NCBI GenBank assembly: GCA_028554795.2
Contig: JAPYKE020000564.1
Span: 292,729 to 356,728, forward strand
Direction of reading: 5' to 3'
Length of the DNA: 64,000 nt
DNA from: Sinohyriopsis cumingii
Lineage: Eukaryota; Mollusca; Bivalvia; Unionida; Unionidae
Shown: positions 24,603-37,760 of the stretch, in pieces
How positions within the stretch are numbered: position 1 is the first letter of the stretch
Layout of the letters: each line of letters opens with the position of its first letter
Notes under the pieces: generated by a model
Database searches by the model: none
The model's input: only the letters and a program-made list of their open reading frames with translations
Told to the model about the DNA's origin: nothing
Translations under genes and position numbers: made by a program

Positions 24603-25234
24603 ACCAAATACCTAAAGCAGTCATTATAAGCGATTCCCTAAGAGTTATCAAATCGATCCAAAATCGCAATACACACTCTAGGGAACAATTCCTTGACAGA
24701 GCATGCCAATTAATCGACGATATGACCACAGCACATCAATCAGTCGAGCTCATGTGGATACCGTCGCACATTGGAATCTCTGGCAACGAAACAGCAGACA
24801 AAGTTGCACAAATCAAACTATGAGATCAAACCTCTATCAAGCTTAACTATAGCTCTACAGAAGCATTAAGCTTTGCAGAAACATATATAGACCAAACATG
24901 GCTAGATTTTTGGAATTTCTCCACAAAAGGTAAAAAACACCATGAAACCCAATAAAACATAGATATGAACATACAACTACCTAAGGGTACCTATTTAGAA
25001 CAGAAAACCATAAACAGGATAATAACTGGAAAAACTAAACTAGCAAGCAGTTTTGGAAGGTTTATAGGACCCAAACCAGCAAGGATTAACTGCTTTAACT
25101 GCCACAAAACCGAAGATCTACACCATGTGTTCAATATATGCCCAAAATATCAACCCGCTTGGAAAATATTTATCAAAAACCAAAAAAAAGATTGGATCAC
25201 CACACAAATACCCAGAGTTACCTACGGACTCTAA
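24603..25234 (+). pseudogene. RNase H C-terminal half and element C-terminus (upright 3' piece)
   Basis: Opens with AVIISDSLRVIKSIQN, the RNase H strand carrying a catalytic Asp. It ends the domain with MWIPSHIGISGNETADKVAQ, where H and D are the conserved late RNase H residues. A TGA interrupts at 24822, after which the frame resumes with a C-terminal region containing a Cys/His cluster (CFNCHKTEDLHHVFNICPKY), common at the end of such ORFs. The final stop is at 25232-25234. Confidence 0.8.
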
Positions 25235-25474
25235 AAAAAATAAACAATCAGCATATAAAAATAAAAATAAATTCATAGACTCAGCAGGACTTAGGAACAA
25301 AATATAACTACTATCCCCACAAAACCAAAAGACCCAGTAACTAGCTAAATAAATTTAGAAGCCACCACATAAAAACCCATAACATATATATCAATTTTAT
25401 AAAAGTATTAATAAATAATTCACTTACGAAGCACCTATAAAAAAAACTAAGGAAACCGCAAAATCGGATGTCCT

Positions 25475-25562
25475 AGATGTTCTTAACGAACCGAGTAATC
25501 AGCTAGGACTCCGGTCCAAGATGTCCTTAACGAACCGTTTAATAGGCTAGGACTCCGGTCTC
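25475..25562 (+). repeat. 44-bp direct repeat in the retrotransposon 3' UTR
   Basis: Two copies of agatgt.cttaacgaaccg.....aggactccggtc begin at 25475 and 25519. They lie between the last ORF and the tail of the twin-primed element. Confidence 0.85.
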
Positions 25563-26130
25563 TTGCTAAATAAAGTATAAATAACATTCAATCTCTAAAG
25601 ACATTAATAAATAAATAACTTAAAGAGGCAATATCTAACAACTTATAAATAACATAACGTAGGAAGCACACCCTAAACACCTCGACTAGTAATACCATAC
25701 TAACCTTGAAAATCTCTCTTCATACATGATTTATGCTAAGAACCTCTATAAACAGCATAGAACATCCACCCCCTTTTAGAACATTTTGAAGAAGAAAAAG
25801 AAAAAAAAAAGAAAACAAAAATATTTTTTTTCGCAAGAAACACCAGGCAAATGCAAAAAGAAACCAGCCATGTAAAGCAAGCAGGACCGTTCCGGAGCTC
25901 TCCTTCCCACTAACGACAGCCAACCATTCAACTGTAAGGGACCTTTATGGACCCACAGATTGAGGCCAAACTATCAGGGTTCCTTGAATCCATAAAAGCC
26001 TGGGGGAGGTGGCACTATTCCCTTCCCCAGGAACAACTAGCAGGCTGCGATGCAGTCAGAAAAAAGTGGCACATGCACAACTGTGCGCACGCCACTATAA
26101 TTAAACTCAACAACAACAACTTAGTTTGCT

Positions 26131-28202
26131 GTTGTCGATAACACATGAACAGAAATATTGCCTGTCTTTACATACAAGTTTAAAGATACTGAATGTCCCT
26201 GACCCTAAAGAAAAGGCATGTAAGTCGTATTTCTCCTCAGCGATGAATTTTGTCATCAGAGGTTGGTTTCGTTCACAGACAAGTAGATGAATATATTGAC
26301 CTATGCACGTTAACCTAGTGCACACTACCTCAAATTATCTTAGTTATTCATATAAATGATAGTAGATACTCCAGAAGTCTCAAATCGTAACGTTTAACAA
26401 ACTTTTTAAAAAAGCTGACAAGATATTAAAGCACCTAGATTAAATTAAGGCCTGAAATGGACAATACTAGAAAAAGATGTGAAAAATAAATTATTACCTA
26501 CCGTACTATCTTAACTTTATTACCGACTCATTAAGGTTGTCAACAAGTAATATAACCACCATTTCTAAATATTTACCATTAGTACCTACTGACATTATTA
26601 TAATCTGGTCTCCGTAACTAAGAATAACAACTGGTTTTTTTTAAGTGTAATTAATTTTGCTAAGTTATAAAATATCCGAAAGATCAAACATTATATGGTC
26701 AACACTTGTTTAATGTCCATACGGCGACACATATGAATAAATGACGGTAAAAGTGGCTAAAGCAGCAATAATCTATAAACAGGTAAGCACTTTATAAATT
26801 TTATGCAACATCAAGCGAACACTTTAAGTGTAATTTAGTAACTGTTGTTGTCACTATAAATATTTCCTTGGCGATGAAGCAGTTCCTGCAGATGCAATGA
26901 AAAACAAATATTTGATAATTCGCTACAACGAATTATTAACTTTATTCCGATTGAAAATAAATCACATCGTTCATGAATTAGGAAAAATTTTAACTTCCGG
27001 TAATTTCTTTTTCTTACATGCCAATTTAATCCCAAAAGGTTGATTTGGCGTGCGACACAAATGTTCAGTAACTATTTACATTTTAAAAATCCATATTGGG
27101 ACCTTGTAAATCTTTAACGGGACGACATCTAATTTAAAATTTAAAATATTGATGGTTCAAATTTTTTTAAATAACAGTTTTATTTGAATTATATTCGCGC
27201 TAAAGACCTACAGTAGTTAATAGGCGTAAACAAGGATATGTGTAATAAATATAAAACTTTATTCCTACGTTTTTCCGGAATGGGTAAGGAACTTCTTTGA
27301 CATGTCTCATGAACATGTTTTGCTTAACCGACTCGACGTATCACTGTGCCTCTCTAATTCAGCTCCTGGTCTTCTCCGCTCAGTACCTAAACTATCAGTC
27401 TCAAATTTTGAAGTTCCACAAGAACCCCAGCCAGCTCCATATCTGTCTTAAGTCGACATTTGTGTGAAGATAATGGTGGTGATGGTGTGTGATGTCAAAG
27501 ATATTACCATGCTACCATCTGTGTGTAGGATAGTTCGTCTCCTATAGTACTCATTTACAACTCTGAAATATCTGACATATGAATTGAAAACTTTAAAAGC
27601 CTTCAACATTATGTCACACAAAAATTTTCAAAAGAATTCAATATTCCAGGAACATATTAATTGTAATTTGAACCTCTCACCAAGAACTTGGAACGTTTCA
27701 TCTATAGCGCATACATTCACTTTTTTATGAAGTAAATTTGAGTTTTATACGAGTTTTATGCCGCAAGGAATAATCTATTTGAAGGTACTGTCATATTCAA
27801 CATGTGTCATGCATGACCAGTCGTCTCCAGTACAAATCAACAATAATAATTGTCAAAACTCAAAATGTATGAAAGGACAAATACGTAATATGAATATGAA
27901 ATAATTGAAGAAATGAAATATTAAGGTGGATTCTTATTATGATTTTACAGAATTGACATACTGTATTAGCAATATCCAGTCAATGAGTGCTCAGTATCGA
28001 TTTGGTGCGTGAGAAAATACCTTCAGAAACACATTATGTGCACATTGACGCGCCTTTTAGAGCGAACAAACAGTAATGGTAAATTCAACAAGTATTATTT
28101 TCACTTCAAATACATTCGGATGGTTTGAAATGGAACTTAAGAAATTGGTAATAAATTATTTTACAGAAGAGCAATTTTCTCTACAATATTTACCTTCATC
28201 GT
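26131..28202. repeat. Intergenic sequence containing a dispersed-block copy
   Basis: The part at about 26525-26640 (ttaaggttgtcaacaagtaatataaccaccatttc) is the second copy of the block at 13.33 and 33.85 kb. No gene supported elsewhere here. Confidence 0.4.
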
Positions 28203-28518
28203 CAAAAAGAAATGTATCCAGAAAAAAACCTTTGTCATCCCTGACAATGTACCTACTCTTGTCTAACCATGATACGTTTAGGTCTGAGAAAGAAACAATG
28301 TCTCCGCGCAATACACAAAATTGTATCCAACTCATATCATGGTTTCCAAAACTCGGTATATTCCCTTTGTGTCAAGTCCTGGATTAGAGCATGAATATTT
28401 TTAGGGGAATGTTTTATGCTAGCATCGTGTCAATTATAATTGAAAATGTGTTACTTTTTTATTACATATAAACAAATGCATCATCGAGCCTATGTCTTGT
28501 CCGGTTATTATTCAGCTC
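28203..28518 (-). pseudogene. Receptor copy C, second Ig-like exon relic
   Basis: On the minus strand GQDIGSMMHLFICNKK aligns with GQDVGSASLLFMCNK of copy B. After several stops and shifts, VSFSDLNVSWLDKS and DDKGFFLDTFLFDDEG align with the SWLENA...DNKGF...DVQG signature. An acceptor-like ctgctgtag precedes it. No Ig1, transmembrane or tail exon was found nearby, so only this exon of copy C survives. Confidence 0.5.
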
Positions 28519-30621
28519 TACAGCAGAATTAAGTGGAATAGGAGAAAATATCTGAACCTGAATGAATATTTTAAATAAATTGTTTTCAATAGATCGTTAT
28601 AGCCAATCCCCAAGATTTCTACTGCATACTCAAATCATCCTGCTCCATATTACCCCACCGCTCAATAACAATGACCCAGAGACAAAATAAAAGTTTTCCT
28701 TGACTATAAACAAATACCATCAATCCCGAGAAACACACATGTCCAGGTCTAACAATGGTACGTCTAGAACTTAAAATGATGCCGTCACAAAAATAATTCT
28801 GACTTCCAATTCTTGCTACGGTCCCAATACGTGTAAGAAGTATTAAAATAAGTTTAACTTACCTTCAATTGCACCCTCTTTACATTATATTTTCCCAATC
28901 GAATATTTCTTCTTATGCAACATGTGATTATCTTTACATATATATGTTGTCATTTGAATAAACAATATGAGATTCGACAAGAGTTCAATAATACATCTGG
29001 GCCTTTTCCCAAAACATAACATAATGGACCAAACATGATATCAATATATAAAAATAGTTCGAAGTAATAATTAGGTATAAAATACCCCTGTAAATATTTA
29101 GCTGAACCATAAACCTAGTCTTAATACGGTTTTCTTTTTCTATATATCAAGGCAGAATGAATTCGATTCCTTCCTTTAGTTCTTTCAATGAATTATAATT
29201 TGATCTTTTAATTGTATAATGTGCATTCCTTCTTTGATGGCGTATAGTGGTTTGGTTACAGCAATAGTAGAAAATGGGTCAAGGAACACATACCCTTGAA
29301 TCAAGCCGAATATCGGATCCAAAAGGAACTAACAGTACCAGAGACCATACTGTGTATACCCGCTGAGAAGATAGCAGATCATATTCTTTAGTGTTTATTC
29401 TATTGATTATTCTGAACAACTGCATATACCCATATCCGCTAGGCATTATTTGATGGTAAATCTGGGACTCAGCAGTTTGCAGTTGGACTTGACTTTAAGC
29501 TAGTATTTTTGGTACGTGCCCACGTTTTAAAATGATTCTTCTAGAATGTAAAATGATGTAAAAACAAGAAAACAATGTCTCACCTTCAGTAATTTTCATA
29601 GCAAGAACCATTTAAACAAATTTTAATATACGTATCTCTCCACTGTTTACGTGAATTGTATTTTCTGATCTTCTTTTTCTCATGCAGTGCTGTATGCTTC
29701 ATATTGTATTGCCCTTTCACTAAGCAACATGAGATTTTGCAGGAAAAAACAACTTATACAGGATCTTTCCCATCAATTCAAAATTACCCTGAACATAATA
29801 TTCATTCAAAATTAAAAGCTTTAGCATATATATAGCACGTTTGAAATATATTATTTTAAAAACCTCTTGAAAATTATTCCCTAACTTATTTTGTTCAAAC
29901 AATTGACTTCACGGGCTAACAAGTGCACTAGTCTGATTGAATGAGCCGAGTTCTGATTTGGAATAATACATGTTGAAAATAATTTTGCTTTGCAAACTAA
30001 CATACATTTTTTGTATATGCATTTCATTGAAACTATTTTGTCTGGTTGATTTTGGATACACGTTCCGTTCTTTTGCGAGAAACTAAATTATCGCGTTAAC
30101 AAAAATGTTCCGACAAGATATTTATTGCTAATCAGGTCTGGTCAAATTTTGTATCGTTACATTCTTTGAAAATAATTCCTTAAGGTCGATAATAAACTCT
30201 GACGTCTATTTATTTCTAATGCATTAATGAGACGGGTAGAGAGGGTGTTTTTATATGTTTATCTGCCTGTTTATAACTTATATAGAACATTAATTTCTGC
30301 CTAAACAAGTAAAAAGTATTGGCAATTAATCGAGGTTTCTTATCAGACACCGAAAGATATGCCTCAAAAGATTATATTTTGTGATAAGGATGTTCCTGTT
30401 AGTAGCTAGCTCTGCAAAGGAACATGCTTTCAGGAATTGATTCTTTGATACGTGTAGTAGATACGACTGAATAATAACAAATAATCAGTCAAATCAATTT
30501 AGTATATAATACTGTATAAGTACGAATCACCAGAAAATATTGTTTCTTCCAAGCTCATATTGCACAGCATGACAAAACAATCTCCCGATCTGCGGATGAT
30601 AATGGGTTTCTTACTAATAAT
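28519..30621. other. Unassigned AT-rich intergenic sequence
   Basis: No gene, RNA or repeat structure that I can support. Confidence 0.35.
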
Positions 30622-30993
30622 GGAATGGATATCTCAGACAATCGGGGGATGGAAGGGATTCTGCTTGAGAGCAAGATTAACAAAATGTTGTATCGTTACT
30701 TTCTTTGAAAATATATAACTCCTTTTTCAAAGTGCCACACAAGTGAAGAACAAACGCTTAAGAGGCATTGAATCCCCATAGTCAGATAACACATTATGCA
30801 TAGGAATAGATATCTCAGACAATCGGGGGATCGAAGGGATTCTGCTTGAGAGGTTGATAGAGTAACAAAATATTGTATCGTTACATTCTTTGAAAATATA
30901 TAACTCCATTCTATTTTCAAGGTGCCATACAAGTGACGAACAAAGCCTTAAGAGGCATTCAATCCCCTTAGTCAGATAACACATTAAGCAAAG
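30622..30993. repeat. Direct tandem duplication, two copies of ~181 bp
   Basis: Units start at 30622 and 30803 with ggaat.gatatctcagacaatcgggggat. Both contain gaagggattctgcttgaga, gtatcgtta, ttgaaaatatataactcc and gtcagataacacatta. Copy 2 has small insertions. No coding role evident. Confidence 0.9.
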
Positions 30994-32760
30994 TAAAATA
31001 ACGTTTCCTTTATATATCGTAGCCTTCCTATATAATGACTGAATCAACAAACCTTATATACGAAAACAATAACTTTCAGAACCAATGTTGTGCTCAAGAC
31101 AATGTAAGAATAGATGTCCCCATATTGGTTTAGGTAATTAGTGTCAAATAGTCCTCTACCGCAATGTTCTTTTTAGATAAAACTGACCTCTTAGATAAAA
31201 CAATATATAGGCATACGAGACAAACAACACTCCTTAGAGCATTTACATATAATCGACTTTGATGATAAAGACGTTAATATCAATATTTAATATTTTATGT
31301 ATCTTAAAAAGCATGGAAGGTTGTGACATCTAGTGTTTACTTCTCTACCGAATATGGTGGTTTGGAATATAAAATGGTTGCCAGAGTATGTATCTGTTCA
31401 CGACTATTTCTTATCTCGTGCTGCAGATGTTTTCGATTCTAAAAGGATGTCATTTTCCTGCAGTAGTTAAAACCTTTCAAAGCACGAAGTAATTATAGAA
31501 CTTGGTTGCAACAATACCATAAGGATATGAAAAAAGTAGACACAAATTCTTCGTATATTTCCAATTGAATGTTTCAGTAAATTACATCCTAAAACTGCTA
31601 AATTAATACAGAACAATGTAAGGCTGTTGCCGTTGCTCTTTGAAGATTTGTCATAGGTAATTGTATCTTAACACTTATACAAACCATGTGTTTTCGGTCT
31701 GTATTTGCAGATGTTACATGTGCCAAAAACCAACTGGATACCTGCTTTTAGGTACCAAATGTAAATTATTCCAGTAAATACTAAAAAAGTTTTATGTATA
31801 TTGATTTAATCAACGCATGCTTTGCGCCAAGTTTATTTCGTCCATTAAGTGATACATTATGAATTTGTCCATAATTTCATATGAATTTATTTAAATTCAG
31901 TGACGTTCAGTCTATCACAAATATACACCAGGTGAAGTGCTCTCTCACATTTTAAGCTTATGTTATTGTTTATTAAGATGCTTAATTTAAATAGTTCGCA
32001 ATGGGCAAAGGTTGATACATTAATCAAACTTTCTAACTAAAAACGAACATCATTAGCACAATGATGAAATTCCTGAGTAAAATTAATACAAAGAAATCTA
32101 GATTTATGTATATAAAAATGTACTTCAACCAGAAAATTAGTCATCTATCAATAATTGTACTTTTTGCTCCGTAAAAAGCTGTTAATGTTCATTAAGTATG
32201 CATAACCTACCAATTTTATATTGCTCTGCATCAAATGTTTTGCTGAAAGATCGGTTTTACAAATGTGCGTCTGGATATACTGACGGGTCAGGTCACGTAC
32301 CTGGAAATGGATAGAAAGACAGACAAGCCTAAATGAAAATGTCCGTGCTGCAAGAGGGTTCTAGTATAATTAGCAATTTCTTGAGTACATTATTGTAGAA
32401 GATAATTATTACAAAACGAAACCCAAAGCAACACATTTACCATGTTATATGAGTGACATCATGTTAGGTAATTGAATAGAAAGTCAATGCAACTTTGATG
32501 AAGCAGAATGTACGAAGTGTAATAGTTAGCTTAGTAAACATAATTTCTTTCGTACAGTTATTTTGATGACACATAAATGAAACTATCCATGCTTTAATTT
32601 ACATATTTGCTTATACAAAATATACAACTGTACTGAAGATTAGCTACGTGATTATTTGCGCATTGTATGCATATGTTACATTAAGTCTGTTTGAATTTTA
32701 GTGAAGTTTAATATCAGTTAGCTTTGTATTTTGTTTTTGTTTTTGTGTTTTGTTTGTTTT
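30994..32760. other. Unassigned AT-rich intergenic sequence
   Basis: Nothing supported except diverged phrases near 32.3 kb shared with 11.2 and 35.2 kb. Confidence 0.35.
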
Positions 32761-32784
32761 TGTGTTTTTCCTTGCTTCAAAATC

Positions 32785-32890
32785 TGCGTTTGAGCCGCCG
32801 TGACTCAGACGTGTAATTCATGGCGTCCATGTTTGAACTCTACCCAGACTGAGGTGGTTATCGTGGAGTAAGGTGCTTTACCACAATTAC
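32785..32890 (+). repeat. Dispersed repeat, possibly tRNA-derived SINE relic
   Basis: tctgcgtttgagccgccgtg, then catgtttgaactctacccagactgaggtggt and gagtaaggtgctttaccacaattacctta. The matching copy at 36727-36860 shares all three blocks. gTTTGAACyCT resembles a decayed pol III B box. Confidence 0.5.
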
Positions 32891-33967
32891 CTTATAACAT
32901 AATCAAATTTGCTGACATGATTCCAGCCTAAGCGTAAAGATATTTAAACTTTTTAATTTATTAATGGCTTGTAAATTAAATTATCTATAGCAGTTGATAT
33001 TAGCTAAATCAACGCAACTAATATACGATTTCCACTTCATATGTTACTATAGGAATAAAAAATATATGCTTAATTTCCCTTTGCATAAAAACTTAAGACA
33101 CAACCAGGATGTGGCTCAAATGTTCATTTCTAGAACATTCTAAGTTGTAAATAAGATCAAATACATTACTAAAACATTACAAACAACAGGTAGACCAAGA
33201 GTTCCCAAGGGTAAAACCTATCTTCTGAATTCAAAAAGAAGTTCTTTGGAGGTACCTACATCAAAGTGGATGAAAATTGTGTACGTAATTGTGCATCTAT
33301 CGTTGTTATAATGATATGTCATGATCCAGTACATTATGTATTTATCATGTACTTTTGACCACAACAAAAAACATGAGGAAGATGTCCTTTACACAAGAAC
33401 GTCTGACTCGCATTCAGATAGTCATTAAACCTCGGAAAGAACAGCCCTACTTGAGAAAGTATTTCGCCGACCAAGGTACACTTCTGAAACACTGAATGAT
33501 GGCCTTGGCCATGTCTATACAATGGGTGAAATGATCTCACCACATATATTCATTAAAGCCATGCAGTGTTAAAAGAAAATACCAAATAACTGTATTATGA
33601 ATCCATTATCGCGTCTCTTTGCGCTACCCCAACACAACAAATGAAAACAGACTTACAGTGCATATCAGTATCATTTAACCTCTGTTATGTTTTTCTAAAG
33701 GTGAAGATAAACCGAAGCATCCAGAAGAAACCAGTCTATACGATTCTGGACAGAGAGCTTTAAAGCGAGCGTTTTATCTCCTGTACTATCGACGTGTTTA
33801 CCACTTGCTTGCTACCTACTATATTTTCTAAGTGTTTAATACCTAATAATTTGGACTACCAGGTAAATGACACCACCGTTCCCAAATATTTTACGTTCCG
33901 TGGCCACTAACAGAATTATAAATTAGGTCTAAGCAGCTGCAAACAAAATCCATGTTGTAATTTTTTT
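32891..33967. repeat. Intergenic sequence containing a dispersed-block copy
   Basis: The part at about 33850-33955 (ggtaaatgacaccaccgttcccaaatatttt) is the third copy of the block at 13.33 and 26.52 kb. A 69-codon minus-strand frame at 33334-33543 was not accepted as a gene. Confidence 0.35.
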
Positions 33968-34242
33968 TTATAATTTAGTTGTTGTTGTTGTGGGGTTTAA
34001 TGCCATTTTTCAGCACACGATAGGCTACACATGGCGGCCAGTATTAATGGTGGAGGAAGAACCCGGGAAAACCCTGGAACGAACCACGACCCACGAGAAG
34101 CTACTGGCAAGCTTTCTCAAATATCCACATTGGCTGATTTCGAGACTCGAACCGACGCAGACAGATGTGAGATGGCAGTGATCCGTAACGGAGAGCGCTT
34201 TAGACAACTCGGCCTCTCGGGACCCCCACCCATTCCATAATT
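33968..34242 (-). mobile_element. tRNA-derived SINE, second family (tRNA-Leu/Ser-like head)
   Basis: Read on the minus strand, the head has a class II tRNA-like A box (GGCCGAGTTGTCTAAAGCG) and a B box (GGTTCGAGTCTCG). A body with gggtcgtggttcgttccagg, tggccgccatgtgtagcct and aaaaatggcattaaacccc follows, and it ends in (CAA)n. A diverged 5'-truncated copy is at 51145-51275. Target duplications were not identified. Confidence 0.75.
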
Positions 34243-34299
34243 TAGATTAAGATTAATTCATCGTTTGTAATTTAGCACGTATCTAAGGCAGGATTAATG

Positions 34300-34598
<299 letters not shown>

Positions 34599-34876
34599 GT
34601 AAGTATCTAGTTGTGTATATATGACTCAGTTGGATGAACAGACAGTACATCTAGTTAAGTTAATTTGATGATTGTTTCATCGATTGTGATTGTACCGAAA
34701 GTAACTAAATAAATTGAGTATATATTTTTCTTATTTGTACAAGTGTGTGAAACAGTATTGACCTGAAGCCATTTTGTCCCAAAGTCTGTCAACATATTGA
34801 TTGCCCATAAAAAATATTTATTTGTATTTGCCAGTCACATATCATGTCCAGCTTTAACGTTTCAATTCTCCTATGA

Positions 34877-34877
34877 A

Positions 34878-34914
<37 letters not shown>

Positions 34915-34925
34915 ATATATATATT
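34877..34925. repeat. (AT)n with central phase break
   Basis: Two AT runs joined at tattat. Confidence 0.9.
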
Positions 34926-35405
34926 TCTCCCGGAACTATGCATGATCATTAGAAATGATCAACAGCGTCGATCAAACCTGAGGAAATGAAAAATTACATT
35001 TGTGTTTTTAAAACATGAGAATGATCCTGCGTCTCTAAACCTTACAAATTCCAAAATGTACTGAATTAAAAATAAAAATTGATTTAATATATATCATCAG
35101 CTCCAATCTACATATGCAAATATATGTGTTTACAAAAAATTGTTTTTGTGGCATCATGCTAATGATTGTATCAGAATGTATACACATATGTATATGCTAA
35201 CGGGTAGACGGACAGGTGAATATGACCAACTCAAAAATACGTCTATTGCAAGCAGTAGTAGCATAACTAGCAACAGAGAAACTGAAACCAAGCTGATTCT
35301 ATTATTTTTGTTTTTGAAGGGTGCTCTCCCCGGTTGATCTTCACATAGCATCTTGGTAGGACCTCTTGCCTTACTTGTGTTTGTGTACATGCTATATTTT
35401 GGGGA

Positions 35406-35408
<3 letters not shown>

Positions 35409-35453
<45 letters not shown>

Positions 35454-35481
35454 CATTATTATTATTAGAGAGAGAGAGAAT
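35409..35481. repeat. (ATT)n microsatellite then (GA)n
   Basis: About 19 ATT units, one interrupted, followed by a short GAGAGAGA. Confidence 0.9.
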
Positions 35482-35559
35482 TTTTTAAAATTTTAGTATC
35501 TTTTTTAAATATGTTTAAAAACATCTGTTTCAGGCACTCATCGTCGAACAATATGTACG

Positions 35560-36330
35560 TTTTATTAATCTCTGCATCTTGTCTTCTTTCTTGCTTCTTT
35601 GCTGCTTATATATGCCTATCTCTCTCTACTTGCATCTTCTATTGAAATTGATGACTGTACTTCTAGCTGATCTTCCATCATGTATTCTTCGTATCTTTCA
35701 AAGTTTTCAAAATCTTGTAGATGCTCATTGCTTTGATTGTATGTCCATTGTGCTGGTGTAGTTGTGGTTGTATTATTGTAATGTTTCTTGTAGTGTGCTT
35801 CTCATCTTTGTAGTCAGCTATGTTTGTTTCTTGGATTCTTCTCTTTGTTTTCTCGGCTAATGTCTTTTTGTTTCTGTATTCCTGTTACTTTATTTTGTTG
35901 TTGTTGTTGTTGATACTGTTGGTCCAATTGTTGTTGTTCTCCTTATTGGTGTTTTAGGGATTTGACTTCCTTTATTTGTTTTTTGCTGTTTTGTTCTCAG
36001 TATCGTGTTTCTCTTGTTGCTCTTGTTGATGTTGTTTTTGTTGCTACTTATTTTGCTGCCGCTTTTGTAGTTGTTCTTTTTGTCGCTCCTCTTTTTCTTT
36101 CTGCTGTAGTTGTAATTGTTGTTTTTGTTTCCGTCGTTCTTGTTTCTCATTCTCTTGCTCTGTTTGTTGTTGTTGTGTTTGTTTTTGTCCGTTCAGTTTC
36201 TTTGCTATTTTGAAATCTGCGCTTCCTCTTGTTCCTGATTTAGCTGTTTTGGTTGTTGTTATTGTACTGTATATTTTTACACTGTTGTTGTTCCTACTTT
36301 ATTGCAGTTGGAGAGGTTTCCTTGCTCTCT
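35560..36330. repeat. T/G-rich, strand-asymmetric low-complexity region
   Basis: For about 770 bases the plus strand is dominated by T with G as second base (many ttgttgttg, tttttgtt and ctcttgtt runs) and poor in A. Long frames on either strand here (poly-Val/Phe or Asn/Lys/Thr-rich) are explained by this composition and were not called genes. Confidence 0.7.
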
Positions 36331-36726
36331 TCGTGGATCTCAGTTTGATTTCCTGCTGATTCTAATGTTCACCAAGTAAACTTCCGTAAAACATAATGAT
36401 AATACAATGTCCCTCAATCCAATGCATTCACCATGTCACGCTTGACCTGCCAGTGAAACCATTACATACAGGAGACAATTCGTTTTAAAGCAAACAATGC
36501 ATCTTAGACATGGCAGCAAGTATGGAGAGAATAGACTAGTGTAGAGTATTGTAAATGTTAAACTATTGTGTCCGAAGCATTGTTTTCACGACACATACCT
36601 GAAACTATCTCATCTTTACTCTAGATATATGTTATAAACATTTTGTTATAGTAACATTTAACCAATGTACACAAACTGCAAACTGTATCTGTTGTAATGA
36701 TGAGAAAGTATGATTTCGGTTTACTC
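36331..36726. other. Unassigned spacer
   Basis: AT-rich, no feature supported. Confidence 0.4.
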
Positions 36727-36860
36727 GAAATCTGCGTTGGAGCCGCGTAGGATCATTGTTCTGCATGCATGTCTCATAATCTATCAGAATGGTCAATGTT
36801 TGAACCCTGCCATGACTGAGGTAGCGTGTCTCGGAGCAAGGTAGTTTGCTACAATTACTT
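36727..36860 (+). repeat. Dispersed repeat, second copy of the 32.79-kb family
   Basis: tctgcgttggagccgcgt, gtttgaaccctgccatgactgaggtag and gagcaaggtagtttgctacaattactta match 32785-32890. Gtttgaaccctgcc is a near-consensus pol III B box, so a tRNA-derived SINE origin is plausible. Confidence 0.55.

Positions 36861-37760
<900 letters not shown>

Larger units (their letters stand above)
22197..26130 (+). mobile_element. I/Jockey-type non-LTR retrotransposon with 5' inversion (twin-primed)
   Basis: One insertion made of two pieces. The 5' piece (22201-24602) is inverted: its protein reads on the minus strand from the pre-RT region through reverse transcriptase to the start of RNase H, ending IKDNQIPKA. 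The 3' piece (24603-26122) is upright, starting QIPKAVIISDSLRVIKSIQN in the RNase H domain, followed by a long 3' UTR and a (CAA)n-type tail. The two pieces share 17 bp (accaaatacctaaagca) at the inner break. An 8-bp repeat AGTTTGCT (22197-22204 and 26123-26130) flanks the whole. The endonuclease region is absent, so it is 5'-truncated. It is non-functional. Confidence 0.85.

Noticed and set aside
33334..33543. 69-codon minus-strand frame with Cys/His-rich end
   Set aside because: Another frame of the same DNA looks equally open and no family is recognised.
35890..36213. Asn/Lys/Thr-rich and Val/Phe-rich frames
   Set aside because: Explained by the T/G-skewed low-complexity tract.
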